A stretch of 64,000 nucleotides of DNA from Cytobacillus firmus. GTDB taxonomy: Bacteria; Bacillota; Bacilli; Bacillales; Cytobacillaceae. The position numbers and the translations under genes are program-made. This document shows positions 34,483 through 42,017 of the stretch, one piece after another. Numbering within the stretch: position 1 is the first letter of the stretch; each line of letters begins with the position of its first letter. Under the pieces are notes generated by a model that was not told where the DNA came from, did not search any database, and saw only the letters and a program-made list of their open reading frames with translations. The DNA lies in the NCBI RefSeq assembly GCF_023657595.1, contig NZ_CP098323.1, forward strand, positions 2,938,001-3,002,000, given 5' to 3'.

Positions 34483-34932
34483 TTACCCCTGAATTGGCTT
34501 ACAGCATGCATTGGACTTTGCCATCGCATTATTTAACAAATGAATTGAGCGGATGACTGTTTCTTTTTCAAACTCATTCATTTGTGAAAAAACTTCATGT
34601 AAAAATGCATTCATCTGCTGATCAATTGAACCTGCAATAAATCTGCCTTCAGCGGTAAGCGAAAGAATACTGATTCTCTTATCTTCAGGGTCCGGCGTTT
34701 TCTTAATTAAGTTCATTTTCACTAAAGATTGAACCTGCCTGCTGAAAGTTGTAATATCCGTCCCTAAGGTATCTGCAATCTGCTGCATGGACGGATAATG
34801 CTGATTGTCAATCTCATAAAGAATATGGCTTTGAATGAGGGAAATATCGCATCCGCCTACACTGCAGCAATTTTTATTGAGTAAGCCAAAACGGCGAGTC
34901 ATTACTTGAAACAAACTGCGAAGATTTTCCAT
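34483..34932 (-). CDS. MarR-family regulator with paired cysteines at both ends of the fold
   Basis: About 149 residues with a MarR winged helix: MQQIADTLGTDITTFSRQVQSLVKMNLI and the wing DPEDKRISILSLT. Unusual Cys clusters flank it: KNCCSVGGC (about 22-30) before the DNA-binding domain and NACCKP at the C-terminus. This suggests a thiol or metalloid sensor rather than an aromatic-ligand MarR (inference). ATG at 34932 follows AGAGGTG. Matching dyads lie in front of this gene and of the flavoprotein, so it likely autoregulates and controls the downstream operon. Confidence 0.85.
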   Translation of the reverse strand: MENLRSLFQVMTRRFGLLNKNCCSVGGCDISLIQSHILYEIDNQHYPSMQQIADTLGTDITTFSRQVQSLVKMNLIKKTPDPEDKRISILSLTAEGRFIAGSIDQQMNAFLHEVFSQMNEFEKETVIRSIHLLNNAMAKSNACCKPIQG

Positions 34933-34965
34933 TATTTTCACCTCTTGGTTACATTATATGTATTT

Positions 34966-34984
34966 TATTTGTAATTTGCAACTA
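34966..34984. promoter_or_regulatory. MarR-type operator 2
   Basis: Read on the minus strand, TAGTTGCAAATTACAAATA matches operator 1 at 15 of 19 positions and lies about 35 bp upstream of the MarR gene. Confidence 0.55.
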
Positions 34985-35004
34985 ATTTTTATTTATTTTT
35001 TACC

Positions 35005-35033
35005 AAAAAAGCAGACCAGCATTCAGGTCTGCT
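35005..35033 (-). terminator. Terminator of the SMR pump operon
   Basis: AGCAGACC / GGTCTGCT around 8 nt, followed by TTTTTTGG on the minus strand, 23 nt beyond the second SMR gene. Confidence 0.85.
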
Positions 35034-35055
35034 TCTTCTATAGCTTAAAGTCTTT

Positions 35056-35370
35056 TTAAGATGTCATTCCCAGACCAATTACTCCAATTAAGATAAAAGC
35101 CAGGGCCAAAAACTGTTTATATCCGAATCTTTCTTTAAACCAGAACAAACCGGCGAGTGTTATGCCAATGCTTCCCACTCCAGTCCAAATAGCATAAGCC
35201 ACACCAGCTGGAATCCTTTGCATAGCCATAGATAAACAGAAGAAAGAGAAAATAAAACCAACTGTCATTACAGCGATCGGCCATTTCTTTCTCGTTCCAT
35301 CCATATATTTCATGGCAATTGTGGCGATTACTTCTTCGATCCCCGCCAGGACCAATAATCCCCAAGCCAT
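35056..35370 (-). CDS. SMR family efflux subunit (second of a pair)
   Basis: The 104-residue protein has four membrane helices and the SMR signature: Glu in GIEEVIATIAMKY (about 12), IPAGVAYAIWTGVGSIG (about 53-69) and FWFKERF. Paired SMR proteins of the EbrAB/YkkCD type act as heterodimers exporting cationic drugs or guanidinium. It overlaps the partner gene by one base. Confidence 0.9.
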   Translation of the reverse strand: MAWGLLVLAGIEEVIATIAMKYMDGTRKKWPIAVMTVGFIFSFFCLSMAMQRIPAGVAYAIWTGVGSIGITLAGLFWFKERFGYKQFLALAFILIGVIGLGMTS

Positions 35371-35705
35371 TAAGATTCCCCTCCCGCTTCAGTATTTTCC
35401 TGTTTCGTAAAATTCTTCATGCCCATAATTCCTGCCACTAATATCACCAGAAAGAATACTTGAATTACCGAAAAAGGCTCCCCCATTAACACACCTAAAA
35501 TATAGGTGCCTACTGTTCCAATCCCGACGAATACGGTATAAGCCGCTGCAACAGGAATTACCTTATATGAGCGGATCAATAATATGAAACTTGCTGCAAT
35601 CAGCATAGTGGTAATCGTCCAATCCAGGAATGAATCTGCATATTTTAGACCTGAAGCCCACATCACTTCGAGGATGCCGGCAGTAAATACTAACATCCAT
35701 TTCAT
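35370..35705 (-). CDS. SMR family efflux subunit (first of a pair)
   Basis: 111 residues with four helices, Glu in GILEVMWASGLKYAD (about 13) and IPVAAAYTVFVGIGTVG (about 50-66), ending in a charged tail. It resembles YkkC. No ykkC-type guanidine riboswitch is visible upstream. Instead a dyad identical to one in front of the TetR gene lies 20 bp before the start, so regulation by the adjacent TetR protein is likely. Confidence 0.9.
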   Translation of the reverse strand: MKWMLVFTAGILEVMWASGLKYADSFLDWTITTMLIAASFILLIRSYKVIPVAAAYTVFVGIGTVGTYILGVLMGEPFSVIQVFFLVILVAGIMGMKNFTKQENTEAGGES

Positions 35706-35724
35706 TTATTCTCATCCCCCTCTG

Positions 35725-35741
35725 AATGACAGTCAGTCATT
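35725..35741. promoter_or_regulatory. TetR operator upstream of the SMR genes
   Basis: AATGACAGTCAGTCATT (arms AATGAC/GTCATT) has the same 17-bp sequence, in opposite orientation, as the site at 36388-36404. Confidence 0.75.
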
Positions 35742-35780
35742 TTTCTTTAAATAAAAATTATTGGAAGCAGTCCAATAATT

Positions 35781-36365
35781 TTAGTCCGTGACTAATGATT
35801 TCCTGATAAATTTAAAAAGCTCCTCTTTATAAACCGTCAGGGACTCATCCTGCTCGAGGCCAATATAATATCTTTCAGCAGCATTTTCAATAAGGTTAAT
35901 GATGGTCCTTGAGGTCCATTTCACATTAATGTCCGGATAAATTTCTTCTATTTGAACTGCCTTGCTGATTTCAATTTCAAGCCATTCGTAATATGGCCGA
36001 TATACCTCTTCCCATTTTTCCAGGGAATGATTGAAAGCGAGTCCTGAGTAAACAAGTACTATGATATCTTTATGTTCATCGGTAACCTTAAAAGTCTCAT
36101 CAATTACGGCATCTAAAGTGCTCCAGAAGCTTTCTGTACCCTGCACCTTCCTCTTCATCCGTTCCAGAATCTTCGTGAGGAGTGAATTGGCGATCGCAGG
36201 AACTAAATCACTCTTTGAAGAAAAATATAAATAGAACGTTCCCTGAGCGATCCCTGCTTTTTTAACGATCTCAGATACCGAGGATTTTTCAAGTCCCTTT
36301 TCAGAAATAACCTCTATAGAAGCGCTCAGTATTCTGCTGTATTTATCATCTGGCCTATCCTGCAT
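35781..36365 (-). CDS. TetR-family regulator of the SMR pump
   Basis: About 194 residues with an N-terminal TetR helix-turn-helix (SASIEVISEKGLEKSSVSEIVKKAGIAQGTFYLYFSSKSDL, split over residues 14-54) and a helical ligand domain. ATG at 36365 has TAAGGAGG 8 nt upstream. It lies 75 bp above the SMR genes on the same strand. The same dyad precedes both this gene and the SMR pair, so it probably represses itself and the pump until a cationic compound binds. Confidence 0.9.
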   Translation of the reverse strand: MQDRPDDKYSRILSASIEVISEKGLEKSSVSEIVKKAGIAQGTFYLYFSSKSDLVPAIANSLLTKILERMKRKVQGTESFWSTLDAVIDETFKVTDEHKDIIVLVYSGLAFNHSLEKWEEVYRPYYEWLEIEISKAVQIEEIYPDINVKWTSRTIINLIENAAERYYIGLEQDESLTVYKEELFKFIRKSLVTD

Positions 36366-36387
36366 GAATTTAGCCTCCTTACACAAA

Positions 36388-36404
36388 AATGACTGACTGT
36401 CATT
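36388..36404. promoter_or_regulatory. TetR operator upstream of its own gene
   Basis: AATGACTGACTGTCATT is the exact reverse complement of the site before the SMR genes and lies 22 bp upstream of the start codon. Confidence 0.75.
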
Positions 36405-36491
36405 CATTATACCGATTTTTTTCCTTTCTATCAAGAATAATGAAAAAGCCCTTAAAGCTTGGTAATTTTCCAGAACTAATTACTTTGCACA

Positions 36492-36513
36492 AAGTATATT
36501 ATCGATTATACTT
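36492..36513. promoter_or_regulatory. Inverted repeat upstream of the SDR gene
   Basis: AAGTATA-N8-TATACTT lies 45 bp before the SDR start, in a promoter-like AT-rich segment. It is a candidate operator; the cognate regulator is not known. Confidence 0.4.
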
Positions 36514-36558
36514 GTTTTGTAAACGTATTTTAAAAAGATAATCCAAGGGGGCATTATC

Positions 36559-37293
36559 ATGGGTAAATTCGATAATAAAATTGTATTAGTTACTGGCGGA
36601 GCATCAGGAATGGGAAAACGCATGACTGAGCTTTTAGTTGAGGAAGGCGCATATGTTATTGCAGCGGACATTAATAAAGAGCTCTTGGACGTTGTCAGCC
36701 AAAATGAGGCAGTGGAAGGCAAATTGCTGAATGTCATGTCAGAGAATGATTGGAAAAAGGCAGTGGAAGAAATTGTTGCCGATCATGGAAGAATCGATGT
36801 TCTTATCAATAATGCGGGCATTTCAAGTGAGAAGCATATGAATGATGTGACAATTGAAGATTGGGATCTCATGATGCGGATCAATGGGTTCGGGCCATTT
36901 GCAGGTATGAAGCATGTTTTGCCGCAAATGGTCAAACAGCAGAGCGGTGCCGTTGTGAATATTTCCAGCTACACAGCCATGGTGGGAATGGGAACAAACA
37001 CGTACACTGCTTCAAAAGGTGCTGTCAGAGCCATCTCCAGAGCGGCAAGCACACAGTTCGGCCGATTTGGGATCAGAGTTAATGCCGTTTTCCCTGGCGT
37101 CATTAAAACGCCGATGACAGAAAATCTGTCAGAATCCAGTGAAGTGCTGCAAAGACTAATTCAGGCGACTCCGCTTCAAAGACTTGGTGAGGCTGATGAC
37201 GTAGCACGTGCTGTATTGTTCCTTGCTTCAGATGATGCTTCTTATATTACAGGAGCAGAACTTGTTATTGATGGCGGTTTCTCTGCACAATAA
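36559..37293 (+). CDS. SDR family NAD(P)-dependent oxidoreductase
   Basis: 244 residues of the classical SDR type: cofactor motif TGGASGMGK (about 12-20), NNAGIS (about 88-93), catalytic Ser in VVNISSYTA (about 137) and YTASK (about 151-155), and terminal TGAELVIDGGFSAQ. Asp in the ADINKE segment after beta-2 suggests NAD(H) preference. The substrate is unknown. GGGGG is present upstream with longer spacing. Monocistronic. Confidence 0.92.
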   Translation: MGKFDNKIVLVTGGASGMGKRMTELLVEEGAYVIAADINKELLDVVSQNEAVEGKLLNVMSENDWKKAVEEIVADHGRIDVLINNAGISSEKHMNDVTIEDWDLMMRINGFGPFAGMKHVLPQMVKQQSGAVVNISSYTAMVGMGTNTYTASKGAVRAISRAASTQFGRFGIRVNAVFPGVIKTPMTENLSESSEVLQRLIQATPLQRLGEADDVARAVLFLASDDASYITGAELVIDGGFSAQ

Positions 37294-37336
37294 ACACAAA
37301 AAACTGTTCCCGCTGCGGGACAGTTTTTTTTGTGTT
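37293..37336 (+). terminator. Rho-independent terminator of the SDR gene
   Basis: AACTGTTCCCG / CGGGACAGTT with a 3-nt loop is followed by eight T; AACACAAAA/TTTTGTGTT extends the stem. Confidence 0.9.
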
Positions 37337-37478
37337 CCCTCATCTGCCACGTTATGACACAGCAGCTTTTCCTCCTGTTCTTCCGCTTGGTAATCCAATG
37401 CTGCTTGCATTAAAATGACATTAGGGTATGATATCCTGTATTCGAGCAAAGGTATTGTCTAAAAAGGAGTTACCAATC

Positions 37479-37994
37479 ATGTCTATCCAAATTGTCATTC
37501 TCGGTCTGTTAAAAGAGAAAAAATATCATCCATATGAAATGAAAAAAGTCATTTTAGAACACAAATGGGATCACCTATTCCCCGTTACGGACGGCAATTT
37601 ATATCACGCCATCCGCAAACTCGAAAAGCATAAGTGGATCCAGGCGGAAAAGCAGGAACAGGTGAATAACCGGCCAAACCGGACTGTCTATCAAATTACT
37701 GAAGAAGGAAAAAATCAGCTTTCAGATGAAATCATTGAGGTGTTTAAAAAGCGGATGCCTGAACCGCGCTCCCTTTATCCGGCCCTATTGTTTGTTCAAT
37801 CAGCCCAAGTTCCCGAAGCAGCTGAACATATAAAAAACTGGATTTCCGACTTGAAGGCAGAGAGCAAAGTAAAGCATGACTACCAGGCGGTCATCCCTAA
37901 TCTGATACAGGAACATTATAAGGGCTTAAATGAATTTTACATGAACTGGCTGACAAAGATTCTCCAAGTAGTAGAGTCTCCGGATGAGAGGTAA
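37479..37994 (+). CDS. PadR-family transcriptional regulator
   Basis: 171 residues with an N-terminal PadR winged helix (SIQIVILGLLKEKKYHPYEMKKV; DGNLYHAIRKLEKHKWI; NRPNRTVYQITEEG) and a C-terminal helical dimerisation domain (Vir-type PadR_C). ATG at 37479 has AAAAAGGAG 8 nt upstream. PadR proteins often control a neighbouring transporter, and the MFS gene 170 bp downstream is the obvious candidate. Confidence 0.9.
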   Translation: MSIQIVILGLLKEKKYHPYEMKKVILEHKWDHLFPVTDGNLYHAIRKLEKHKWIQAEKQEQVNNRPNRTVYQITEEGKNQLSDEIIEVFKKRMPEPRSLYPALLFVQSAQVPEAAEHIKNWISDLKAESKVKHDYQAVIPNLIQEHYKGLNEFYMNWLTKILQVVESPDER

Positions 37995-38162
37995 GGGGGT
38001 ATATCCACTTACCTTCTTTAATATCAACCCAACACCCTGTAAAAATTTTACCAATTCCCCCAAAAGCTATGTACTTTTCACTCGAAAGCACTTATACTAT
38101 TCTGAATATTGTTTTTTCGCAAAACGAAGGATGTTCGAAATACCTATAGGGAGTGTCTTGAG

Positions 38163-39398
38163 TTGAGAACTACAGCAAAAATGGATTCAAAAAAAAACCT
38201 TTTACTAATGGCTGGAATTATCTTTGTAGCTTTTAATTTACGCCCTGCTATTACATCAGTCGGGCCATTGATTGGGGCAATACGGGATGAGACTGGAATT
38301 TCCAATGGTGCAGCAGGTCTTCTGACCACCTTGCCGCTTGTTGCCTTCGCTCTGCTCTCCCCTTTTGTGCCGAGGATCGCCCAAAAGCTTGGCAGTGATT
38401 GGAGCATTCTTTTGGGGTTAACGATTTTAGGAGCCGGCATTGCGGCCCGTTCTGCAGGAATGCTGCCTCCGCTGTACATAGGAACTATTTTAATAGGATT
38501 AGGGGTAGGTCTTTGCAATGTCCTTCTTCCGGGAATGGTCAAAGAAAAATTCCCGCAGAAGGTTGGCCTGCTGACAGGAATTTATACATTTTCAATGGGA
38601 ATTTGTGCAGGACTTGCCCCAGGTTTCAGTGTCCCGCTTGCTGAGGGTATTGGGGTAGGCTGGAGGCTCTCGCTTGGAGCATGGGCTGTCCTGATCTTAA
38701 TTGCCATCATTGTCTGGCTTCCTCAGCTAAAAAAGAAAAAGAAAAAAACGGAAGTATCTGCTGTATCTGCACCAAAGTCTTCCATGTGGACCTCTCCCAT
38801 CGCCTGGCAAGTCACATTGTTTATGGGATTGCAATCAATGGTCTATTTCAGCGCTACTACCTGGCTCCCTGAAATTCTTCATAGCCAGGGACGGGAAATC
38901 GCCGCAGCTGGATGGATGGTAACGGTTCTCCAGTTTTCAGGACTTCCTGTTAATTTTATTATCCCTGTTCTTGCCGATCGGCTTCCTAACCAAAAAGGGA
39001 TTGCCCTTGGCATCGGCATTTTCACTTTTGCCGGCATTACAGGTCTGCTTTTAAATGTTAATGGCATCATCACTAACATCAGTATCGTTCTAATCGGAAT
39101 CGGGCTAGGCGCTGCGATCAGCCATTCCTTAACCCTGATCGGCCTTCGTGCTGAAAATGCAAAACAGGCTGCCAGTCTTTCAGGAATGGCGCAATCCGTC
39201 GGCTATCTTCTCGCCGCAGCTGGACCGATTCTCATTGGCTCACTATATGACCTGTTCCAGTCATGGACCATTCCGCTGGCCTTGCTTTTGGTAATAACTG
39301 CAATCTTTACAATATCCGGAATTGGAGCGGGGCGTGATCAATTTGTTTTGCAAGAAAGAGACCAAAAACAGAAAAAGACCGCTTCAACCAGTGCTTAA
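38163..39398 (+). CDS. MFS transporter of the CynX/NimT family
   Basis: About 411 residues with 12 helices. It shows the family's N-terminal FVAFNLRPAITSVGPLIG and GLGVGLCNVLLPGMVKEKFP. TTG at 38163 follows AGGGAG by 9 nt; the upstream TTG at 38109 has no site. CynX/NimT proteins transport cyanate, nitroimidazoles or small organic anions. It ends directly before the second 51-bp repeat array, with no clear terminator. Confidence 0.9.
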   Translation: MRTTAKMDSKKNLLLMAGIIFVAFNLRPAITSVGPLIGAIRDETGISNGAAGLLTTLPLVAFALLSPFVPRIAQKLGSDWSILLGLTILGAGIAARSAGMLPPLYIGTILIGLGVGLCNVLLPGMVKEKFPQKVGLLTGIYTFSMGICAGLAPGFSVPLAEGIGVGWRLSLGAWAVLILIAIIVWLPQLKKKKKKTEVSAVSAPKSSMWTSPIAWQVTLFMGLQSMVYFSATTWLPEILHSQGREIAAAGWMVTVLQFSGLPVNFIIPVLADRLPNQKGIALGIGIFTFAGITGLLLNVNGIITNISIVLIGIGLGAAISHSLTLIGLRAENAKQAASLSGMAQSVGYLLAAAGPILIGSLYDLFQSWTIPLALLLVITAIFTISGIGAGRDQFVLQERDQKQKKTASTSA

Positions 39399-39419
39399 TA
39401 CTAGTAATCTTTCAATTCG

Positions 39420-40440
39420 TTTCGAAGCTGGACCGGGTTCTGACTCTGACCCAGGGTTTCCTCCTTTCTGTGTCCGAAGTTGACCGGTTTCGGACTCTGA
39501 TCCAGGGTTTCCTCCTTTCTGTGTCCGAAGTTGGACCGGGTTCTGACTCAGATCTCCGTTTTTCTGCTTTCTGTGTCCGAAGTTGACTCGGGTTCGGACT
39601 CTGATCCAGGGTTTCCTGCTGTTTGTGTCCGAAGTTGACCCGGATTCTGACTCTGATCCAGGTTTTCCTGCTGTTTGTGTCCGAAGTTGACCCGGGTTCT
39701 GACTCTGATCCAGGTTTTCCTCCTTTCTGTGTCCGAAGTTGACCGGAGTTCTGACTCTGAGCCAGGTTTTCCTCCTTTTTGTGTCCGAAGTTGACCCGGG
39801 TTCTGACTCTGACCCACGTTTTTCTCCTTTTTGTGTCCGAAGCTGGACCATGTTCGAACTCAGATCTACGTTTTTCTGCTTTCTGTGTCCGAAGTTGACC
39901 CGGGTTCGGACTCTGATCCAGGTTTTCCTCCTTTCTGTGTCCGAAGTTGACTCGGGTTCGAACTCTGACCCACGTTTTTCTCCTTTTTGTGTCCGAAGTT
40001 GACCGGGGTTCGGACTCTGATCCAGGTTTCCCTCCTTTCTGTGTCCGAAGCTGGACCGGGTTCTGACTCAGACCTCCGTTTTTTTGCTTTCTGTGTCCGA
40101 AGTTGACTCGGGTTCGGACTCTGACCCACGTTTTTCTCCTTTTTGTGTCCGAAGTTGACCCGGGTTCGGACTCTGATCCAGGTTTTCCTCCTTTCTGTGT
40201 CCGAAGTTGACTGGGGTTCGGACTCTGACCCACGTTTTTCTCCTTTTTGTGTCCGAAGTTGACTGGGGTTCGGACTCTGATCCAAGTTTTCCTGCTGTTT
40301 GTGTCCGAAGTTGACCCGGGTTCGGTCTCTGATCCAGGTTTTCCTGCTGTTTGTGTCCGAAGTTGACCCGGGTTCTGACTCTGGTCCGGATTTTCCTGCT
40401 GTTTGTGTCCGAAGCTGGACCGGTTTCTGACTAAAGCACA
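39420..40440. repeat. Tandem array of the 51-52 bp dyad repeat (about 20 copies, inverted relative to the first array)
   Basis: Units read TGTGTCCGAAG, TTGACCCGGG, TTCGGAC, CTCTGATCCAGG, TTTTCC and TCCTTTC or TGCTGTT. The dyad GTCCGAA-N11-TTCGGAC is preserved or changed by one base in every copy. Units vary at a few fixed positions, which suggests unequal crossing over. It fills the space between the convergent 3' ends of the MFS and MocR genes. Frames of up to 273 codons across it are an artefact of the period. Confidence 0.92.
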
Positions 40441-40524
40441 CTAATTTCGTCCAAACCTGCTGCTGGCTCCGCCGTATCCGCTTATAACTATTTTGATAGG
40501 GCGCTGCCTGCTGCAGGGAATACT

Positions 40525-41916
40525 TCAATTGCTATACCAGGCTTCCGAAAGATGCCGCAGGGCCACTTCCAGCTCTTCCTCCGACATCAGGGCAAAACCC
40601 AGCAGTATGGTATGTCCTTCATTCATACCAAATTGCGATACCGGGTATACTTTAACCCCTGCATCAGCAGCTTTCTTAATAAGTTCTTGTTCGGTCATCC
40701 CATTATTTGGACGGACTAGGATGTGCAAGCCTGAATCCTGTCCAATTACTTCAGCACAAGGAGGAAAATACTTCGAAATTGCTGTCATGAGACTGTCACG
40801 TTTTTTACGATACACGACCCTCATTTTCTGGATATGCTTATCCCAGTAACCCTCCTGAAGAAATTTTATCAAGATCTTCTGATCAATCCGGGAAACAGTT
40901 TGAGCATAAAAGAAATAATCTTCCTGATAAATTTTCAGCAAAGGCCTTGGAAGGACCATATAACTAATCCTTAAAGAGGGAAGCAGGGCTTTTGAGAATG
41001 TGCCCATATAAATGACTTTTTCATCCTTATCCAATCCCTGGAGAGCTGGAATCGGCTTGCCTGTGTAACGGAATTCACTGTCATAATCATCTTCAATGAT
41101 ATAACGGCCAGGCTTTCCCTTTGCCCATTGTAAAAGCTGCATCCTTCTGGCAATAGGCATAATCATACCGCATGGGAATTGGTGCGATGGAGTGACAAAG
41201 ACGATATTTGCTCCTGACTTTTTCAGCTTTGATAAAATAAGTCCATCTTCATCCAGTGGAATGTCCCTCACATTTTCCATTCCTTTTTCAAAGATGACGA
41301 GCTTGCGGTGATATCCCGGATTTTCGACTGCAAAAATACTTCCTTCAAGCAGCTGCAATAAACTTTTCATTAGATATTGTGTTCCTGAACCAAGAATGAT
41401 TTGGCTGGGGGAACAGTTTACTCCCCTGGATTTATAAAGATACTTCGCAATCTCGTTCCGCAGCTCCAGCTCTCCTTGAGGATGGCCAAGCAATAGAACC
41501 TCACCATTATCCTTTGCCAGTACTTGATTTGTTAATTTCCGGAACACAGAAAATGGGAACGTCCTGATATCCACTCCGGAATGAGTAAAATGATATAGGT
41601 ACTTACCGTCAATATGCTTCTTTTCTTCAGCGAGAGGCTCTTCATTTGCTGAAGAAAAGACGGGTTGTTCAACTGCACACACGAAATACCCTTTACGCGC
41701 CTTCGATTCAATATAACCTTCAGCCATAAGCTGTTCATACGCAGATTCAATTGTGTTCTCACTGACCTCAAGATATCTGGCAAATTTCCTTTTCGAAGGG
41801 AGCTTTGCCATTACGGTCAGATTGCCTGTCTTAATTTCGTTTTTAATATATTTATATAATTGCACATATAGTGGCTCACTGCTGGTAAAGTCTAGATTTG
41901 GAGTTAACTCGGACAT
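40525..41916 (-). CDS. MocR/PdxR-type regulator (GntR helix-turn-helix fused to aminotransferase domain)
   Basis: 463 residues. The N-terminal GntR winged helix (about 10-80; LPSKRKFARYLEVSENTIESAYEQLMAEGYI) is joined by a linker to a fold-type I PLP aminotransferase domain (about 120-460). The domain shows EDDYDSEFRYTGKPIPAL and the PLP-Lys region MGTFSKALLPSLRISYMVLP. Such regulators sense PLP or amino-donor ligands. It is divergent from an EamA-family exporter gene, its likely target. Confidence 0.92.
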   Translation of the reverse strand: MSELTPNLDFTSSEPLYVQLYKYIKNEIKTGNLTVMAKLPSKRKFARYLEVSENTIESAYEQLMAEGYIESKARKGYFVCAVEQPVFSSANEEPLAEEKKHIDGKYLYHFTHSGVDIRTFPFSVFRKLTNQVLAKDNGEVLLLGHPQGELELRNEIAKYLYKSRGVNCSPSQIILGSGTQYLMKSLLQLLEGSIFAVENPGYHRKLVIFEKGMENVRDIPLDEDGLILSKLKKSGANIVFVTPSHQFPCGMIMPIARRMQLLQWAKGKPGRYIIEDDYDSEFRYTGKPIPALQGLDKDEKVIYMGTFSKALLPSLRISYMVLPRPLLKIYQEDYFFYAQTVSRIDQKILIKFLQEGYWDKHIQKMRVVYRKKRDSLMTAISKYFPPCAEVIGQDSGLHILVRPNNGMTEQELIKKAADAGVKVYPVSQFGMNEGHTILLGFALMSEEELEVALRHLSEAWYSN

Positions 41917-41965
41917 TAATCTGACCCCCTTTAATATTAATAATCTGACCCTTCTAACAACACCA

Positions 41966-41993
41966 GTTATTATCTATAATACATGATAATAAC
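41966..41993. promoter_or_regulatory. Candidate MocR operator in the divergent promoter region
   Basis: GTTATTATC-N10-GATAATAAC is a perfect 9-bp inverted repeat. Two direct copies of TAATCTGACCC lie next to it (about 41917-41928 and 41941-41951), the direct-repeat pattern often reported for MocR regulators. Confidence 0.5.
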
Positions 41994-42017
41994 AAAAACA
42001 GTAAGGAGATATACAAC

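Noticed and set aside
35706-35780. ykkC-type guanidine riboswitch in front of the SMR pair
   Set aside because: Only 75 bp separate the TetR gene and the pump genes and they hold a TetR dyad; there is no room or conserved core for the riboswitch.
37228-37449. 73-codon minus-strand frame between the SDR and PadR genes
   Set aside because: It runs through the SDR terminator hairpin and has no ribosome site or recognisable composition.
39420-40440. CRISPR array
   Set aside because: The whole unit is repeated with gradual variation; there are no unique spacers between constant repeats and no cas genes nearby.
39384-40528. Long minus-strand frames (up to 273 codons) rich in Arg, Thr, Ser and Pro
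   Set aside because: They translate the 51-52 bp repeat and exist in all three frames at once; no start context.
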